This document shows positions 52,748 to 61,872 of a stretch of 64,000 bases of DNA, piece by piece. The number at the start of each line of letters is the position of its first letter. The stretch's first letter is position 1. The position numbers were made by a program, and so were the translations under genes. The notes beneath the pieces are model-generated. The model searched no databases, was not told the DNA's origin, and was given only the letters and a program-made list of their open reading frames with translations. Source of the stretch: Singulisphaera sp. GP187 (lineage in GTDB: Bacteria > Planctomycetota > Phycisphaerae > Phycisphaerales > SM1A02); NCBI GenBank assembly GCA_945868805.1, contig CAMBMO010000003.1, positions 124,001 through 188,000 on the forward strand, written 5' to 3'.

Positions 52748-54298
52748 GTGAGTGTGGCAAGGCTCACGCGAGTGGCGTGGATCATCGCGCTTCTTCTGTT
52801 TGGTTGGCTCATGATTTTTCCGATCTTCGCTGGAATCGTCGTCGCCAATGACGACCTCAAATTCGTCCGAGGATCGCTGAATGTCGGATCGCTCGGCGAA
52901 AACATTTTGCATGGGTGGTCGAAGACGGGAAGCTTTCGCCCTCTGGAAAACATCGTCGCATCCTTCTGCGATGCGAGAACGATGTCCTGTTGGATCTTGA
53001 TTCCCGTTCAGTTTTGCGGGTTCGCGGTCGTCGCACTCGGAATCGTCGCGTTGATGCGACGTGTGCTTCCCGAATGCAGATTCGCCGCGCCGCTCGTGCT
53101 GATCTGGGTGTCGCTTTCACCGAGCACGATGACATCGCTCTGGCAGATGGACACTTGCTCTCAGACATGGGTCGCAGCACTCGGACTCTGGTGCGCGGTG
53201 CTCTCGTGGGATGCATTCGTCGCCGGGCAACGTGCATCGCCAGATCGAGCGGGGATGTGGCGATCGTTGCTGCTGCTCTTCGCAGTGACCGTGATCGCGA
53301 TGAACATCAAGGAGACTTTCTTCGGTTGGAGTGCGGCGATCGGATCTTGCTGCATCCTGGCAGTGATCGTGAGATGGCGCAGAGATGTTCGCGCAGCTCT
53401 TCGAGGGGCGTTTGTGCTCGTCCCCATCGCAGTCGTCCCAATGATCTATCTCGCACTCCGCTACAAGTTTGGGAGCATCGGGAGCGCGTCAGTCGCGTCG
53501 GAGACCGAGGATGGTCGTTATCAGGTTGTGCTCGAGGACAACATCTTGTCCAACGCGGTCAAGAGTCTCTTTGCGATGTTCTGCGATGGACCACTGCATC
53601 AGTTGATGAATCAGAGCGCGATGATTGTGGTTCGCATGCTGCCCGTCACAAGCGTGATTGCGTCATGCGTGCTCCTCCTGGCAGCCTGCGCGCTTTGCAT
53701 CCTTCAGCGCCGCGCTCAGAGGACCAAGTCGCTGCGATGGGTGCTGCTCGCAGCGATGGTCTGCATGGCAAGCATCTGCGTGACACTACCGATGGGGGAT
53801 ATCTCGGACCTCTACGCCTTCGGTCCCAACATCGGATCGGGGTTGCTCCTCGTGATCGCCGCAGTCGTGCTCTGGAATCCCGTCGATGCCAACGATCGGG
53901 CCATCACGCGATCGATTGCGGCGTGCGCGACCGCGATCTTGTGCGTCGTCGGCGTGTATGGCGTCGCGAGTCGCAGTTATCACTTTTCGATGACCTGGCA
54001 GTACGCAACAGAGATCAACAATCGGGTCTTGGCACATCAGGCGTCGCTTCCGATTGGGACGGTCGCTGACGAACCAGCCCGCATCTTTGTGCCACGTTCT
54101 TGCTACACCGGTCATGCCTACGGTCAGGTCGTTGTCGGACCAGTTCAGTCAATGGGGATCGAGTCAATCACGGACTGGGTTAATTCTCTCGACCCAAGGC
54201 GTCAGATTCAATTCGTCGAGTTCTACCCCATCGGATTTCGAGCGGGAGTCGATCTTGAAATTGACTGTGCAAAATTTCCCGTGCGCGAGAATTGGTAG
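52748..54298 (+). CDS. Polytopic membrane protein of unknown function
   Basis: About 516 residues from GTG 52748, preceded by CTGGGG. Ten or more membrane helices (VAWIIALLLFGWLMIFPIFAG, LLLLFAVTVIAMNIKETFFG). The early GIVVANDDLKFVRGS loop, with paired Asp just after helix 1, and its size resemble GT-C glycosyltransferases of the GT39/Wzy-like type, whose catalytic Asp sits in that loop. This is suggestive only. A soluble C-terminal tail follows (RIFVPRSCYTGHAYGQVVVG). No adjacent partner is obvious. Confidence 0.65.
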   Translation: MSVARLTRVAWIIALLLFGWLMIFPIFAGIVVANDDLKFVRGSLNVGSLGENILHGWSKTGSFRPLENIVASFCDARTMSCWILIPVQFCGFAVVALGIVALMRRVLPECRFAAPLVLIWVSLSPSTMTSLWQMDTCSQTWVAALGLWCAVLSWDAFVAGQRASPDRAGMWRSLLLLFAVTVIAMNIKETFFGWSAAIGSCCILAVIVRWRRDVRAALRGAFVLVPIAVVPMIYLALRYKFGSIGSASVASETEDGRYQVVLEDNILSNAVKSLFAMFCDGPLHQLMNQSAMIVVRMLPVTSVIASCVLLLAACALCILQRRAQRTKSLRWVLLAAMVCMASICVTLPMGDISDLYAFGPNIGSGLLLVIAAVVLWNPVDANDRAITRSIAACATAILCVVGVYGVASRSYHFSMTWQYATEINNRVLAHQASLPIGTVADEPARIFVPRSCYTGHAYGQVVVGPVQSMGIESITDWVNSLDPRRQIQFVEFYPIGFRAGVDLEIDCAKFPVRENW

Positions 54299-54321
54299 CG
54301 CGTCGGAGGACAGGCAGGTCA

Positions 54322-54765
54322 TCACCCCTCAAGTCGTTCGACATCCGCAAGATCTTGCAGGCGCCCCGTCGCAAGCTTGTTGCGTATCAGCTCCGCCCGC
54401 CCGAGAATTCCAACTGGCACATCGCCGTATGTTGACGGCACGACGCCGGCGGCGATCTCGTCCCATGTCAATCCAGTCAGCGTTGTCAGAAGATCGATGC
54501 GAAACGGGGGGAATCCTAGTTGCACGACCCTACCAGACTGTGAAAGGTCCTCAACGTTGATGTCGAGCGATCCGAATCCGAAATCCGCTAGGGCGAGGAG
54601 CGCGCGCCGTGCATTCGCTTCGGTGGCATTGAGCAAGAGATTGAGATCACCTGTGGCACGCGGTGCGCCGTGGTGCGCGAGCGCATGTGCACCGACGATG
54701 ACGAACTCAACCTTGTGGGAATGGAAGTACGCGAGCAACTCGCACCAATCGTTGTTGCACGCCAT
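54322..54765 (-). CDS. Nucleotidyltransferase-like protein
   Basis: 147 residues. The start VEFVIVGAHALAHHGAPRATGDLNLLL matches the minimal nucleotidyltransferase fold (helix with AhAhhG then Thr-x-Asp-Leu-x-Leu), as in AbiEii/DUF6036-like proteins. Only the first metal pair is partly kept: DLNLLL has one Asp where DxD is usual, so catalysis may be impaired. FRIDLLTTLTGLTWDE follows. It overlaps the small upstream gene by 59 nt in another frame. Together they resemble a toxin-antitoxin-like pair. Confidence 0.7.
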   Translation of the reverse strand: MACNNDWCELLAYFHSHKVEFVIVGAHALAHHGAPRATGDLNLLLNATEANARRALLALADFGFGSLDINVEDLSQSGRVVQLGFPPFRIDLLTTLTGLTWDEIAAGVVPSTYGDVPVGILGRAELIRNKLATGRLQDLADVERLEG

Positions 54766-54913
54766 AGCACTCCTCGCGGAGGATCTCGACGGCCTCCATT
54801 CGTTCCTGTGGTGTTCGAGAGAGCCAATACTCGCGGTCGCGTCGCGCTGCCTGCGGATCGTTGAGCGGTCGGACCGAGACAGGCCAAACTCGTTTGTGGT
54901 CGCGGTGAGGCAT
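54707..54913 (-). CDS. Small partner protein of the nucleotidyltransferase
   Basis: 68 residues from ATG 54913. The core DREYWLSRTPQERMEAVEIL is a motif I recall from small proteins encoded directly upstream of nucleotidyltransferase-like genes, probably helical. It ends RLVRVARVLPFPQG. The 59-nt overlap with the next gene implies coupled expression. Role as antitoxin or scaffold is inference. Confidence 0.65.
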   Translation of the reverse strand: MPHRDHKRVWPVSVRPLNDPQAARRDREYWLSRTPQERMEAVEILREECYGVQQRLVRVARVLPFPQG

Positions 54914-55009
54914 CACTCCTGATTCTATCGGCATGCATGCGACGATTCGACGAATTAGAATGCTCCCATCTTCCCTTCCAAGCCTCCAATTCTGCGCAAA
55001 TTCGAATGG

Positions 55010-55735
55010 ATGTTTCACATCGGCGCACTCGTGTTTCTTGTCGCGTATCCATTCATGATGATTGACGAATGGCGCACTTTTTTGGGCCGTTTCATATTCT
55101 GGGGAGGGTGGCTCGGCGCAGTTGTGGCCTCCGCAGCGGCCGTGACCATGGTGGCGTCCTCAGTCATGAGAATGTTGGCGTTGGGTCGCATCAGAGTGCG
55201 GGGCTTTCTGCTCTGCGGCGGGTGCGGGCACGACTTGCGAGGCGTTGAGAGCGAGCACTGCCCTGAATGTGGTGCGTCCGCGAGCGCAGACCTTCGGCAA
55301 TCGTTCTGGAAGCGTTACATCCGATTCCACGCGCCAATGTACGACTGGGAGCGATCCGAAAAACGGCCACAGTGGATGGCCAGGCGAGCGTCGCTCATTG
55401 TTCTCGTCATGATTGTGGTCTGGGTGAGCAGCTTCGTCGGATTCGCTTTCATCTGGAGGTTCGAGCCAGTTCCTGGAGTCGCCGTCGCGGTGGCGTTTGT
55501 CTTTATGATGCAGTGGTCACTTCGACTGGTCGCGGCGGGGTGGTCGCGTCGTCTCTGCAAGCGACTGATTCGCGAATCAGGAATGGTTTGCACAAAGTGC
55601 GGCGGCTGTGTCGCCGTCACCGACAGTGGCGCGAAGTGCCAACGCTGCGGAATGTCACTTGTTTCGGCCGACCTCGTGGCAACTTGGGAGCGCTCGCGAC
55701 CGCCATGCTGGGATTTAGAGATGGCGCCGCACTGA
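55010..55735 (+). CDS. Membrane protein with two zinc ribbons
   Basis: 241 residues. Four hydrophobic helices in two pairs are each followed by a zinc ribbon: CGGCGHDLRGVESEHCPECG at about 69-88 and CTKCGG with CQRCGM near 200-220. The first ribbon form (CxYDLRG type) is frequent in Planctomycetes membrane proteins of unknown function. ATG 55010 has no strong ribosome-binding site. Confidence 0.75.
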   Translation: MFHIGALVFLVAYPFMMIDEWRTFLGRFIFWGGWLGAVVASAAAVTMVASSVMRMLALGRIRVRGFLLCGGCGHDLRGVESEHCPECGASASADLRQSFWKRYIRFHAPMYDWERSEKRPQWMARRASLIVLVMIVVWVSSFVGFAFIWRFEPVPGVAVAVAFVFMMQWSLRLVAAGWSRRLCKRLIRESGMVCTKCGGCVAVTDSGAKCQRCGMSLVSADLVATWERSRPPCWDLEMAPH

Positions 55736-55751
55736 GCGCGTCAACACTGCA

Positions 55752-56117
55752 TCAGCCGAATCTTTGCCAGAGCACCGCTCCCCACACAGTCGCTGAAATC
55801 ACGATCGCAATCAGTACCGCCGCGCTCCCCATATCCTTCGCGCGTTTGGCGAGCGGATGGGGTTCCATCGAGATGTGATCGGTGATCGCTTCGATCGCGG
55901 AATTCAAGAGCTCGACAATCAAGATCAGCTGGAGCACCGAAAAGAGCAGTGCGCGTTGCAGCATCGGCACTGGAACGAACCATGCCGCGATCGAGAGCGG
56001 GACAACGACGCACAGTTCTTGGCGAAACGCCGCTTCGTGCATTGCGGCGGCGCGAAGTCCGTCGATGCTGTACTTGAACGCGTTGATGATCCGCGAGATC
56101 CCACCCTTGGACTTCAT
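55752..56117 (-). CDS. dgkA: Prokaryotic diacylglycerol kinase
   Basis: About 121 residues from ATG 56117. Three membrane helices with the family core ELLNSAIEAITDHIS and AKDMGSAAVLIA, including the catalytic Glu and Asp. The N-terminal amphipathic stretch is INAFKYSIDGLRAA with EAAFRQEL. It phosphorylates diacylglycerol or undecaprenol in the inner membrane. It converges with the zinc-ribbon protein gene and is divergent from the GlmL-like gene (49 nt). Confidence 0.93.
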   Translation of the reverse strand: MKSKGGISRIINAFKYSIDGLRAAAMHEAAFRQELCVVVPLSIAAWFVPVPMLQRALLFSVLQLILIVELLNSAIEAITDHISMEPHPLAKRAKDMGSAAVLIAIVISATVWGAVLWQRFG

Positions 56118-56166
56118 GGCGCGAGTGTAAGACAAACTCTGCGCAACCCTCTAATCTTGGCAGTCC

Positions 56167-57954
56167 ATGCGAATTGTCGCCACTGACTGCGGAAGCACAA
56201 CGACCAAAGCGATCCTCATCGAGGAAGTCGATGGCGTATTCCGCCAGACATTCCGAGGAGAAGCTCCGACGACGGTCGAAGAACCCTTCGCAGATGTCAC
56301 CCTGGGCGTCACGAATTCGGTGACGGAACTTCAGGAGTTGTCGGGCTACAAGCTGATCGCAGACGACGGCACGATCATTCGCCGCAAATCGCTCAACGAC
56401 AAAGATGGTTGCGATCTGTACATATCGACTTCGAGCGCGGGAGGCGGGCTTCAGATGATGGTGGCCGGTGTGGTGCGCGAAATGACAGCGGAAAGCGCGA
56501 AGCGTGCGGCGCTCGGCGCAGGCGCGATCGTGATGGACACGATTGCCAGCAATGACCGCCGCAAGCCGCACGAGCAGATCCAACGCATTCGCGAGTTGCG
56601 ACCAGACATGGTCCTCGTCTCGGGCGGAACCGATGGTGGCGATACGAAGAAAGTCATAGAGATCGCCGAACTCATCGCGCCCGCGCGGCCTCGCCCTCGA
56701 TTCGGTAGCGAATATCAACTTCCGCTCATCTTTGCTGGTAATAAGGAAGCGCGACCGACGATCGAACGTGTCTTCGGCGGCGCAGGATTCGCATTGTCGG
56801 TCGTCGATAATTTGCGCCCGACGCTGGAGCGCGAGAACCTCGGCCCAGCCCGCGAGCGAATCCATGATGTCTTTCTCGAGCATGTGATGGCTCACGCACC
56901 TGGCTATGACAAGCTCATGACATGGGCGAATGCGCCGATTATGCCAACACCTGGTGCGGTCGGCGACATTCTGCAGACGATCGCGAAACGTCGCGGCATT
57001 AATGTCGTTGGCGTCGATATCGGCGGAGCGACGACGGATATGTTCAGTGTCTTCGGTGGCACGTTTAATCGCACTGTCAGCGCGAATCTCGGCATGAGCT
57101 ATTCGATCTCGAATGTCTGCGCCGAAGCTGGAATGGAGAGCGTCTTGCGTTGGGTGCATCTCGACATGGACGAACGCGAACTTCGCAATCGCGTGAAGAA
57201 CAAGATGATTCGTCCGACGACGATTCCGCAGACACTCGACGCGCTCGTCTTCGAGCAGGCAGTCTCGCGCGAGGCACTGCGTCTTGCGTACATCCAGCAC
57301 AAAGCGTTCGCGACTTCGCTCAAGGGCGTGCAGCAACAGCGAACGGTTGGCGACGCCTTCAGTCAGAAGGAAGCAGGAGGATCGCTCGTCGACAACATGG
57401 CGCTCGACTTGATGGTCGCGTCGGGAGGCGTGTTGAGTCACGCGCCGCGCATGGAGCAATCTGCGCTGATGATGATCGACGCATTCGAGCCGGAAGGTTT
57501 CACCGAACTCGCGAAAGATTCTATTTTCATGATGCCGCATCTTGGAGTCCTTGCGACCGTGAACCCCCGTGCTGCGACCGAAGTTTTCGAGAAGGACTGT
57601 CTCGTCCTCCTTGGTTGGTGCGCGGCGCCTCGCGGTGAAGTGCGCACTGGAAAGACTGCCTTCAGTTACTCGCTGAAGCGTGGGAGCGATTCCATATCCA
57701 GCGGCGAAATGCTCGGCGGTGAGATGAAGCTCATTCGTTTCGCAACAGGCGAGACCGGGATGCTTGAAGTGCGCCCAGAGAAGGGTCTCGACATGGGTGC
57801 GGGTGCAGGCAAGCCGATTATGCGCGAGGTACGCGGTGGATCGGTCGGCATCATCCTCGATGCGCGCGGGCGACCTTTGAAGTTGCCAGAGTCACAGGCG
57901 GAGCGCCGTGTGTGCGTCACGCGTTGGTTGAAGGCGCTGGCTGTTTACGAGTAA
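56167..57954 (+). CDS. GlmL/MutL-family ASKHA ATPase (glutamate mutase L-like), orphan
   Basis: 595 residues. Two actin-like ATPase subdomains: phosphate 1 motif IVATDCGSTTTKAILIE (3-19), then DLYISTSSAGGGLQMMV, MVLVSGGTDGGDTKK and phosphate 2 VVGVDIGGATTDMFSVF at about 282-298, with LMVASGGVLSHAPR near 420. Glutamate mutase L is named as a companion of the B12-dependent glutamate mutase, but no S or E subunit gene lies in this window and the downstream gene is a different conserved partner (3 nt after the stop). The family name therefore probably misleads here; a chaperone or membrane-recruited ATPase role is possible. Confidence 0.88.
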   Translation: MRIVATDCGSTTTKAILIEEVDGVFRQTFRGEAPTTVEEPFADVTLGVTNSVTELQELSGYKLIADDGTIIRRKSLNDKDGCDLYISTSSAGGGLQMMVAGVVREMTAESAKRAALGAGAIVMDTIASNDRRKPHEQIQRIRELRPDMVLVSGGTDGGDTKKVIEIAELIAPARPRPRFGSEYQLPLIFAGNKEARPTIERVFGGAGFALSVVDNLRPTLERENLGPARERIHDVFLEHVMAHAPGYDKLMTWANAPIMPTPGAVGDILQTIAKRRGINVVGVDIGGATTDMFSVFGGTFNRTVSANLGMSYSISNVCAEAGMESVLRWVHLDMDERELRNRVKNKMIRPTTIPQTLDALVFEQAVSREALRLAYIQHKAFATSLKGVQQQRTVGDAFSQKEAGGSLVDNMALDLMVASGGVLSHAPRMEQSALMMIDAFEPEGFTELAKDSIFMMPHLGVLATVNPRAATEVFEKDCLVLLGWCAAPRGEVRTGKTAFSYSLKRGSDSISSGEMLGGEMKLIRFATGETGMLEVRPEKGLDMGAGAGKPIMREVRGGSVGIILDARGRPLKLPESQAERRVCVTRWLKALAVYE

Positions 57955-57957
57955 AAA

Positions 57958-59085
57958 ATGGCAAAGGCATACACACCAGGATTGAAAGTCACCGCACGCA
58001 CGACATTTCACGCGCGCCGATTGCTCCCCGTGACGGGGAGTGTTCGCGTGAAAGTCGGCGAGCTCGTCGCAGCAGACGCTGTTGTCGCCGAGACTTTCCT
58101 CGAAGGCGATGTCTTCCCAATCAAGATAGCGGGAATCCTCAGTGTCAATCCCGGCGAGTTGCTTCCGCTCATGCTGAAGAAAGTCGGCGAGACCGTCGCA
58201 GTCGGCGATGCGCTCGCTCAGAGCAAGGGCATCTTCGGCATGATGAAGACCATCGCAAAGTCGACCGCGGCTGGCCTGCTCGAGAGCGTCTCGGATTCCA
58301 CGGGCATGGCAATCATTCGAGGACCAAAGTTGCCCGTGCAGGTGCGTGCATACGTCTCAGGCAAAGTCATCGAAGTCATCGCCGGAGAAGGTGTCATCAT
58401 CGAGACCGATGCCGCGTATGCGCAGGGAATCTTTGGAGTTGGTGGCGAGACATGGGGCAAGCTCATGATCGCGGGCGAGTCGCACACGGAGAATGTCCTC
58501 GAAGAACATATCGAAGCTTCGATGAAGGGCGCGATTGTCGTGGGTGGCGCGCGGATGACGGCGGGAGCGATTCGCAAGGCACGTGAAGTCGGGGTCGCTG
58601 CGCTCATTTCGGGCGGGATCGACGACGCAGACCTTCGCGATGTCCTCGGATACGATCTCGGTGTCGCAGTGACGGGCAGCGAAAAACTCGGCATCACGCT
58701 GCTGGTGACGGAAGGATTTGGCGACATTTCGATGGCGATGCGAACATTTCAGTTGCTGCAGTCGCATGCAGGCAAACAAGCGAGTGTCAATGGCGCAACG
58801 CAGATTCGCGCGGGTGTGATGCGACCCGAGATCGTGATCGCGCTCGAAGCGAGCGGTTCAAGCGAAGTTTTCACCGGTGGTGCGACGGCAGGCTTGCTCG
58901 ACATCGGCACCCCGATTCGCATCATCCGCGATCCACACTTCGGACTTCTCGGGACGGTCTCGGCACTCCCAGAGCAACCTGCGGTGCTCGGTTCGGGATC
59001 GAAGGCGCGCGTGCTAGAAGTCGCACTCGAGGATGGTCAGCGCGTGATTGTGCCCAGGGCGAATGTCGAGTTGAGCGGGACGTAG
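57958..59085 (+). CDS. Barrel-sandwich/KOW-like protein paired with the GlmL-like ATPase
   Basis: 375 residues. Residues 20-90 form a lipoyl-like or RnfC-like barrel-sandwich pattern (VRVKVGELVAADAVVAET, GETVAVGDALAQSKG), repeated in part at 120-150 (AYVSGKVIEVIAGEGVII). A middle alpha/beta domain has GAIVVGGARMTAGAIRKARE and GVAALISGGIDDADLRD. The C-terminus resembles KOW (DPHFGLLGTVSALP, SKARVLEVALEDGQRVIVP). The lipoyl Lys is not obvious. I know of no assigned function. Spacing of 3 nt after the ATPase gene shows one operon. Confidence 0.8.
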   Translation: MAKAYTPGLKVTARTTFHARRLLPVTGSVRVKVGELVAADAVVAETFLEGDVFPIKIAGILSVNPGELLPLMLKKVGETVAVGDALAQSKGIFGMMKTIAKSTAAGLLESVSDSTGMAIIRGPKLPVQVRAYVSGKVIEVIAGEGVIIETDAAYAQGIFGVGGETWGKLMIAGESHTENVLEEHIEASMKGAIVVGGARMTAGAIRKAREVGVAALISGGIDDADLRDVLGYDLGVAVTGSEKLGITLLVTEGFGDISMAMRTFQLLQSHAGKQASVNGATQIRAGVMRPEIVIALEASGSSEVFTGGATAGLLDIGTPIRIIRDPHFGLLGTVSALPEQPAVLGSGSKARVLEVALEDGQRVIVPRANVELSGT

Positions 59086-59149
59086 GGGCCACGGCGGATG
59101 CGCTGATGTTCATCGAGACCGATTAATCCATTCGGTGTAGGGTGCACGA

Positions 59150-60601
59150 GTGCGCCACCGACTCTGGACTTGTGCGATCTGTGCAACTTCCATTCTCGGC
59201 GTAGCGAATTGGGCGATCTCTGCTCCACAGCACAATGACGCCGAAGTCGTCGCCGCGATCGCCCAACTGCGCGCAGAACTGAATGAGCTTCGTGCGACAG
59301 CCGATCCCACGCAGCAGTGGTTGGACGAAGCGAGGCTGGAAGAAGTGAAACAGCTTGTGCGTGATGTGCTCAGCGATGCAGGGCAGAGATCGTCACTCGC
59401 GGGCGAGCAAGCGACGAGCGGGTTTGATGGCCAGAATCTTTGGGTGGGAAGCGCCGATGGCAACTTCAAGTTGATCGGGCGCGGGTTCATGCAGTGGCGT
59501 TACAACTTTGATGACCGAAGTGAGGTCACAGGCGTCGATGGGGCGACCAACAGTGAGTGGGGGTTTCAAAACAGACGCACCAGACTCATGCTCGAAGGTC
59601 ATGTGATCGATCCATCGTGGCAGTACAAGGTCGAGATCCAATCCACAAGTGGAAGCCAAGCTCCGACATCGTCGGATCTTTGGATACAGAAAACTTTCTC
59701 GGACGGCTTCTCGCTACGCGTTGGTCAGTTCAAGCCTGCCTATCTTCGCGAGTTCGACGTCGCAGTCACCGCGACAGTGTTCGCAGATCGCTCCTCGACA
59801 GCGGTATTCTTTTTGCCTGCGCGAACAATCGGCGTTCAGGCTTCCTGGGAAGGCGAGTCTTTTCGATTGCAGGGAATGTTCGCGAACGCATTCGACGTGA
59901 AGAGCAACTACTACAACAGCGGAACTCTGCGAGATGTCTCGTGGGGCTCTCCGAAAGTTGCCGAGTACGCGTTCACGGGTCGTGCCGAGTGGCGCGTTGT
60001 TGGGACATGGGAACAGCTACGAGGATTCACCGGCTGGCGCGGAGGCGAGGTTGGCGCGCTCGTTGGTCTTGGCGGGCAGGCGATGCAGCGCAACAATAAT
60101 CAAGGTGTTCCCGCGATGTATGGCGACTTGAACCCATTCATTGTTGGAGCCACCGCCGATCTCACCCTTCAGTTCGATGGAGCATCGCTCTGCACATGGG
60201 TTGCCTTTCGCCAAGTCGATCCGGGACAGGCTGGACTTGCCAATGCCAATCAATATGGAGCGGTGATCCAGGGCGGGGTCTTTGTCGGTCGCGATCTCGA
60301 GCTCATCGGTCGATTTGAGTATGGCAATGCCGACACGATGCCGAATGGCGAAACTCCGGTTGTGGCGTCGATGCCAAGCAACAATGGATACAGCAACCTC
60401 AGCGCCGCGAGTATCGGTGTCAATTGGTACATCTCGAGACAACGGTTGCGCATCACGACTGACCTGAGTTATGCGTTCACGGGCGTTGGCGCGTTCGCCG
60501 ATCCCGTCGCGAACTTTCAGCCAGACGGCACGAATACAGCGGGTGCGTTCGATGCGACTGGTCAGGTGCTCCTCCGCGCACAGCTTCAGATTATGTTCTA
60601 G
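59150..60601 (+). CDS. Outer-membrane porin, phosphate-selective OprO/OprP-like
   Basis: 483 residues from GTG 59150 with AGGG upstream. Signal peptide, then a coiled coil (AIAQLRAELNELRA) that may tether to the cell wall, then a beta-barrel rich in aromatic strands: FKLIGRGFMQWRYNF, NRRTRLMLEGHVID, SLRVGQFKPAYLREF. The last residue is Phe (LQIMF), the outer-membrane assembly signal. It suggests a diderm envelope. Specificity is not readable. Confidence 0.88.
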   Translation: MRHRLWTCAICATSILGVANWAISAPQHNDAEVVAAIAQLRAELNELRATADPTQQWLDEARLEEVKQLVRDVLSDAGQRSSLAGEQATSGFDGQNLWVGSADGNFKLIGRGFMQWRYNFDDRSEVTGVDGATNSEWGFQNRRTRLMLEGHVIDPSWQYKVEIQSTSGSQAPTSSDLWIQKTFSDGFSLRVGQFKPAYLREFDVAVTATVFADRSSTAVFFLPARTIGVQASWEGESFRLQGMFANAFDVKSNYYNSGTLRDVSWGSPKVAEYAFTGRAEWRVVGTWEQLRGFTGWRGGEVGALVGLGGQAMQRNNNQGVPAMYGDLNPFIVGATADLTLQFDGASLCTWVAFRQVDPGQAGLANANQYGAVIQGGVFVGRDLELIGRFEYGNADTMPNGETPVVASMPSNNGYSNLSAASIGVNWYISRQRLRITTDLSYAFTGVGAFADPVANFQPDGTNTAGAFDATGQVLLRAQLQIMF

Positions 60602-60628
60602 GTCAGCGGCCAGCAATGCGCCGCTGAC
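60602..60628 (+). terminator. Perfect 9-bp hairpin after the porin gene
   Basis: gtcagcggc and gccgctgac are exact inverted repeats with a 9-nt loop, beginning right after the porin TAG. No T tract follows, so it may act as an mRNA 3'-end stabiliser or a Rho-assisted terminator rather than a classical intrinsic one. Confidence 0.45.
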
Positions 60629-60684
60629 TCCAGCTCGCAACTTCACCCCTCGCATGATTCTGTGATTGCCGTTACCGTGCTCAT

Positions 60685-61872
60685 GTGGTGATGCAGGTCC
60701 TTCTCTCAGTTGTGGCGAGCGTCGTTTCAGCCACAACGGCACTCGGAGCAGTTCCCGCTCCACCGCCACCTCCAACATCAGTTACCGCCGTCGATGTTCC
60801 ATGGGATGCGGGGGGAGTGATCGAAATCTCCTGGATCGCACCAGCAGGTTCGGCTGACGCGCGCTGGTTGATCGAACGCCTGACACTCACCGATGCGGCA
60901 GGCGATGAAGAGAAGTGGGTCGTCGTCGCCGAAGTCCCACTGGGAGCCACCAGCCACACCGTATCCAAACTCTCTCTCCGCGGCGCACACAGTTTTCGCA
61001 TGACCGCCATCGATGCGACTGGCATGGGAACGCCGAGCGCCACAACCAAGCCGGTCCGCGCCGCGGCCAATTTTTTTATCGGTGCAAAACTCTCGCTCTT
61101 TCTAGGCATCATCCTCGTCAGCACATGTGTGATCGTCTGCATCTTGCTTGCGCGTGGCGGTCGACCGCTGCGCATTCGAAGGATCGCCGCGCTCGACGCG
61201 GTCGACAATGCGGTTGGACGAGCCACTGAAATGGGTCGCCCCATCCTCTTTGTTGCGGGTATTCAGGACATGGACAACATCTCGACCGTTGCCGGAATCA
61301 CCGTGCTCGGTCATGTCGCCAAGACCGCTGCCGAGTATGACGCGACCATTCAGGTTCCAACGAGTCGATCTCTCGTGATGGAAGCAGCGCGCGAAGCGGT
61401 GCAGGCGTCGTATCTTTCTGCGGGCCGGTCCGATTCTTATAACCCAGATCTCATTCGTTACATCACGGACGAACAATTCGGATTCGTCGCATATGTCTCT
61501 GGACTCATGGTGCGCGAGAAGCCAGCGACGTGCTTCTATATGGGGTGCTTCTTCGCCGAGAGTCTCATCCTCGCCGAAACTGGCAATTCCATTGGAGCGA
61601 TTCAGATCGCAGGCACTGCCGAGAGCAGTCAGTTGCCATTCTTCGTCGCCGCCTGCGACTACACGCTCATCGGCGAAGAATTCTTCGCGGCGAGCGCGTA
61701 CCTGTCGAAAGAACCAGACCAAATGGGATCGCTCAAGGGACAAGACGTCGCGAAGTTCCTGACCGCAGTGGTGATCATCGTGGGCGTGGTGCTCGCAACT
61801 CTCGCCGCGCTCGCCCCGACAGGTGCCATGCCCGGCGCACTCACATGGTTCAAGGGAGTCTTCGGATCATGA
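60685..61872 (+). CDS. DUF6754 membrane protein
   Basis: 395 residues; GTG 60685, GTG 60688 and ATG 60691 are in-frame starts and cannot be separated. Signal-like helix, Pro run (APPPPPP), a fibronectin III-like domain (about 30-125), a membrane helix (LSLFLGIILVSTCVIVCILL), then the DUF6754 domain: AVDNAVGRATEMGRPI, SYLSAGRSD, FYMGCFFAESLILAETG, GAIQIAGTAESSQLPFF, CDYTLIGEEFFAASAYLS. A last helix follows (VVIIVGVVLATLAALAP). I recall similar proteins in Chloroflexota. Coupled by ATGA to the next gene. Function unknown. Confidence 0.82.
   Translation: MVMQVLLSVVASVVSATTALGAVPAPPPPPTSVTAVDVPWDAGGVIEISWIAPAGSADARWLIERLTLTDAAGDEEKWVVVAEVPLGATSHTVSKLSLRGAHSFRMTAIDATGMGTPSATTKPVRAAANFFIGAKLSLFLGIILVSTCVIVCILLARGGRPLRIRRIAALDAVDNAVGRATEMGRPILFVAGIQDMDNISTVAGITVLGHVAKTAAEYDATIQVPTSRSLVMEAAREAVQASYLSAGRSDSYNPDLIRYITDEQFGFVAYVSGLMVREKPATCFYMGCFFAESLILAETGNSIGAIQIAGTAESSQLPFFVAACDYTLIGEEFFAASAYLSKEPDQMGSLKGQDVAKFLTAVVIIVGVVLATLAALAPTGAMPGALTWFKGVFGS

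Noticed and set aside
54707-54765. Overlap considered as a frameshifted single gene
   Set aside because: Each product matches its own pattern from its own start, and the small upstream protein ends where such proteins usually end.
55741-57540. 599-codon minus-strand open frame
   Set aside because: Antisense to the GlmL-like gene and overlapping dgkA; no recognisable domain.
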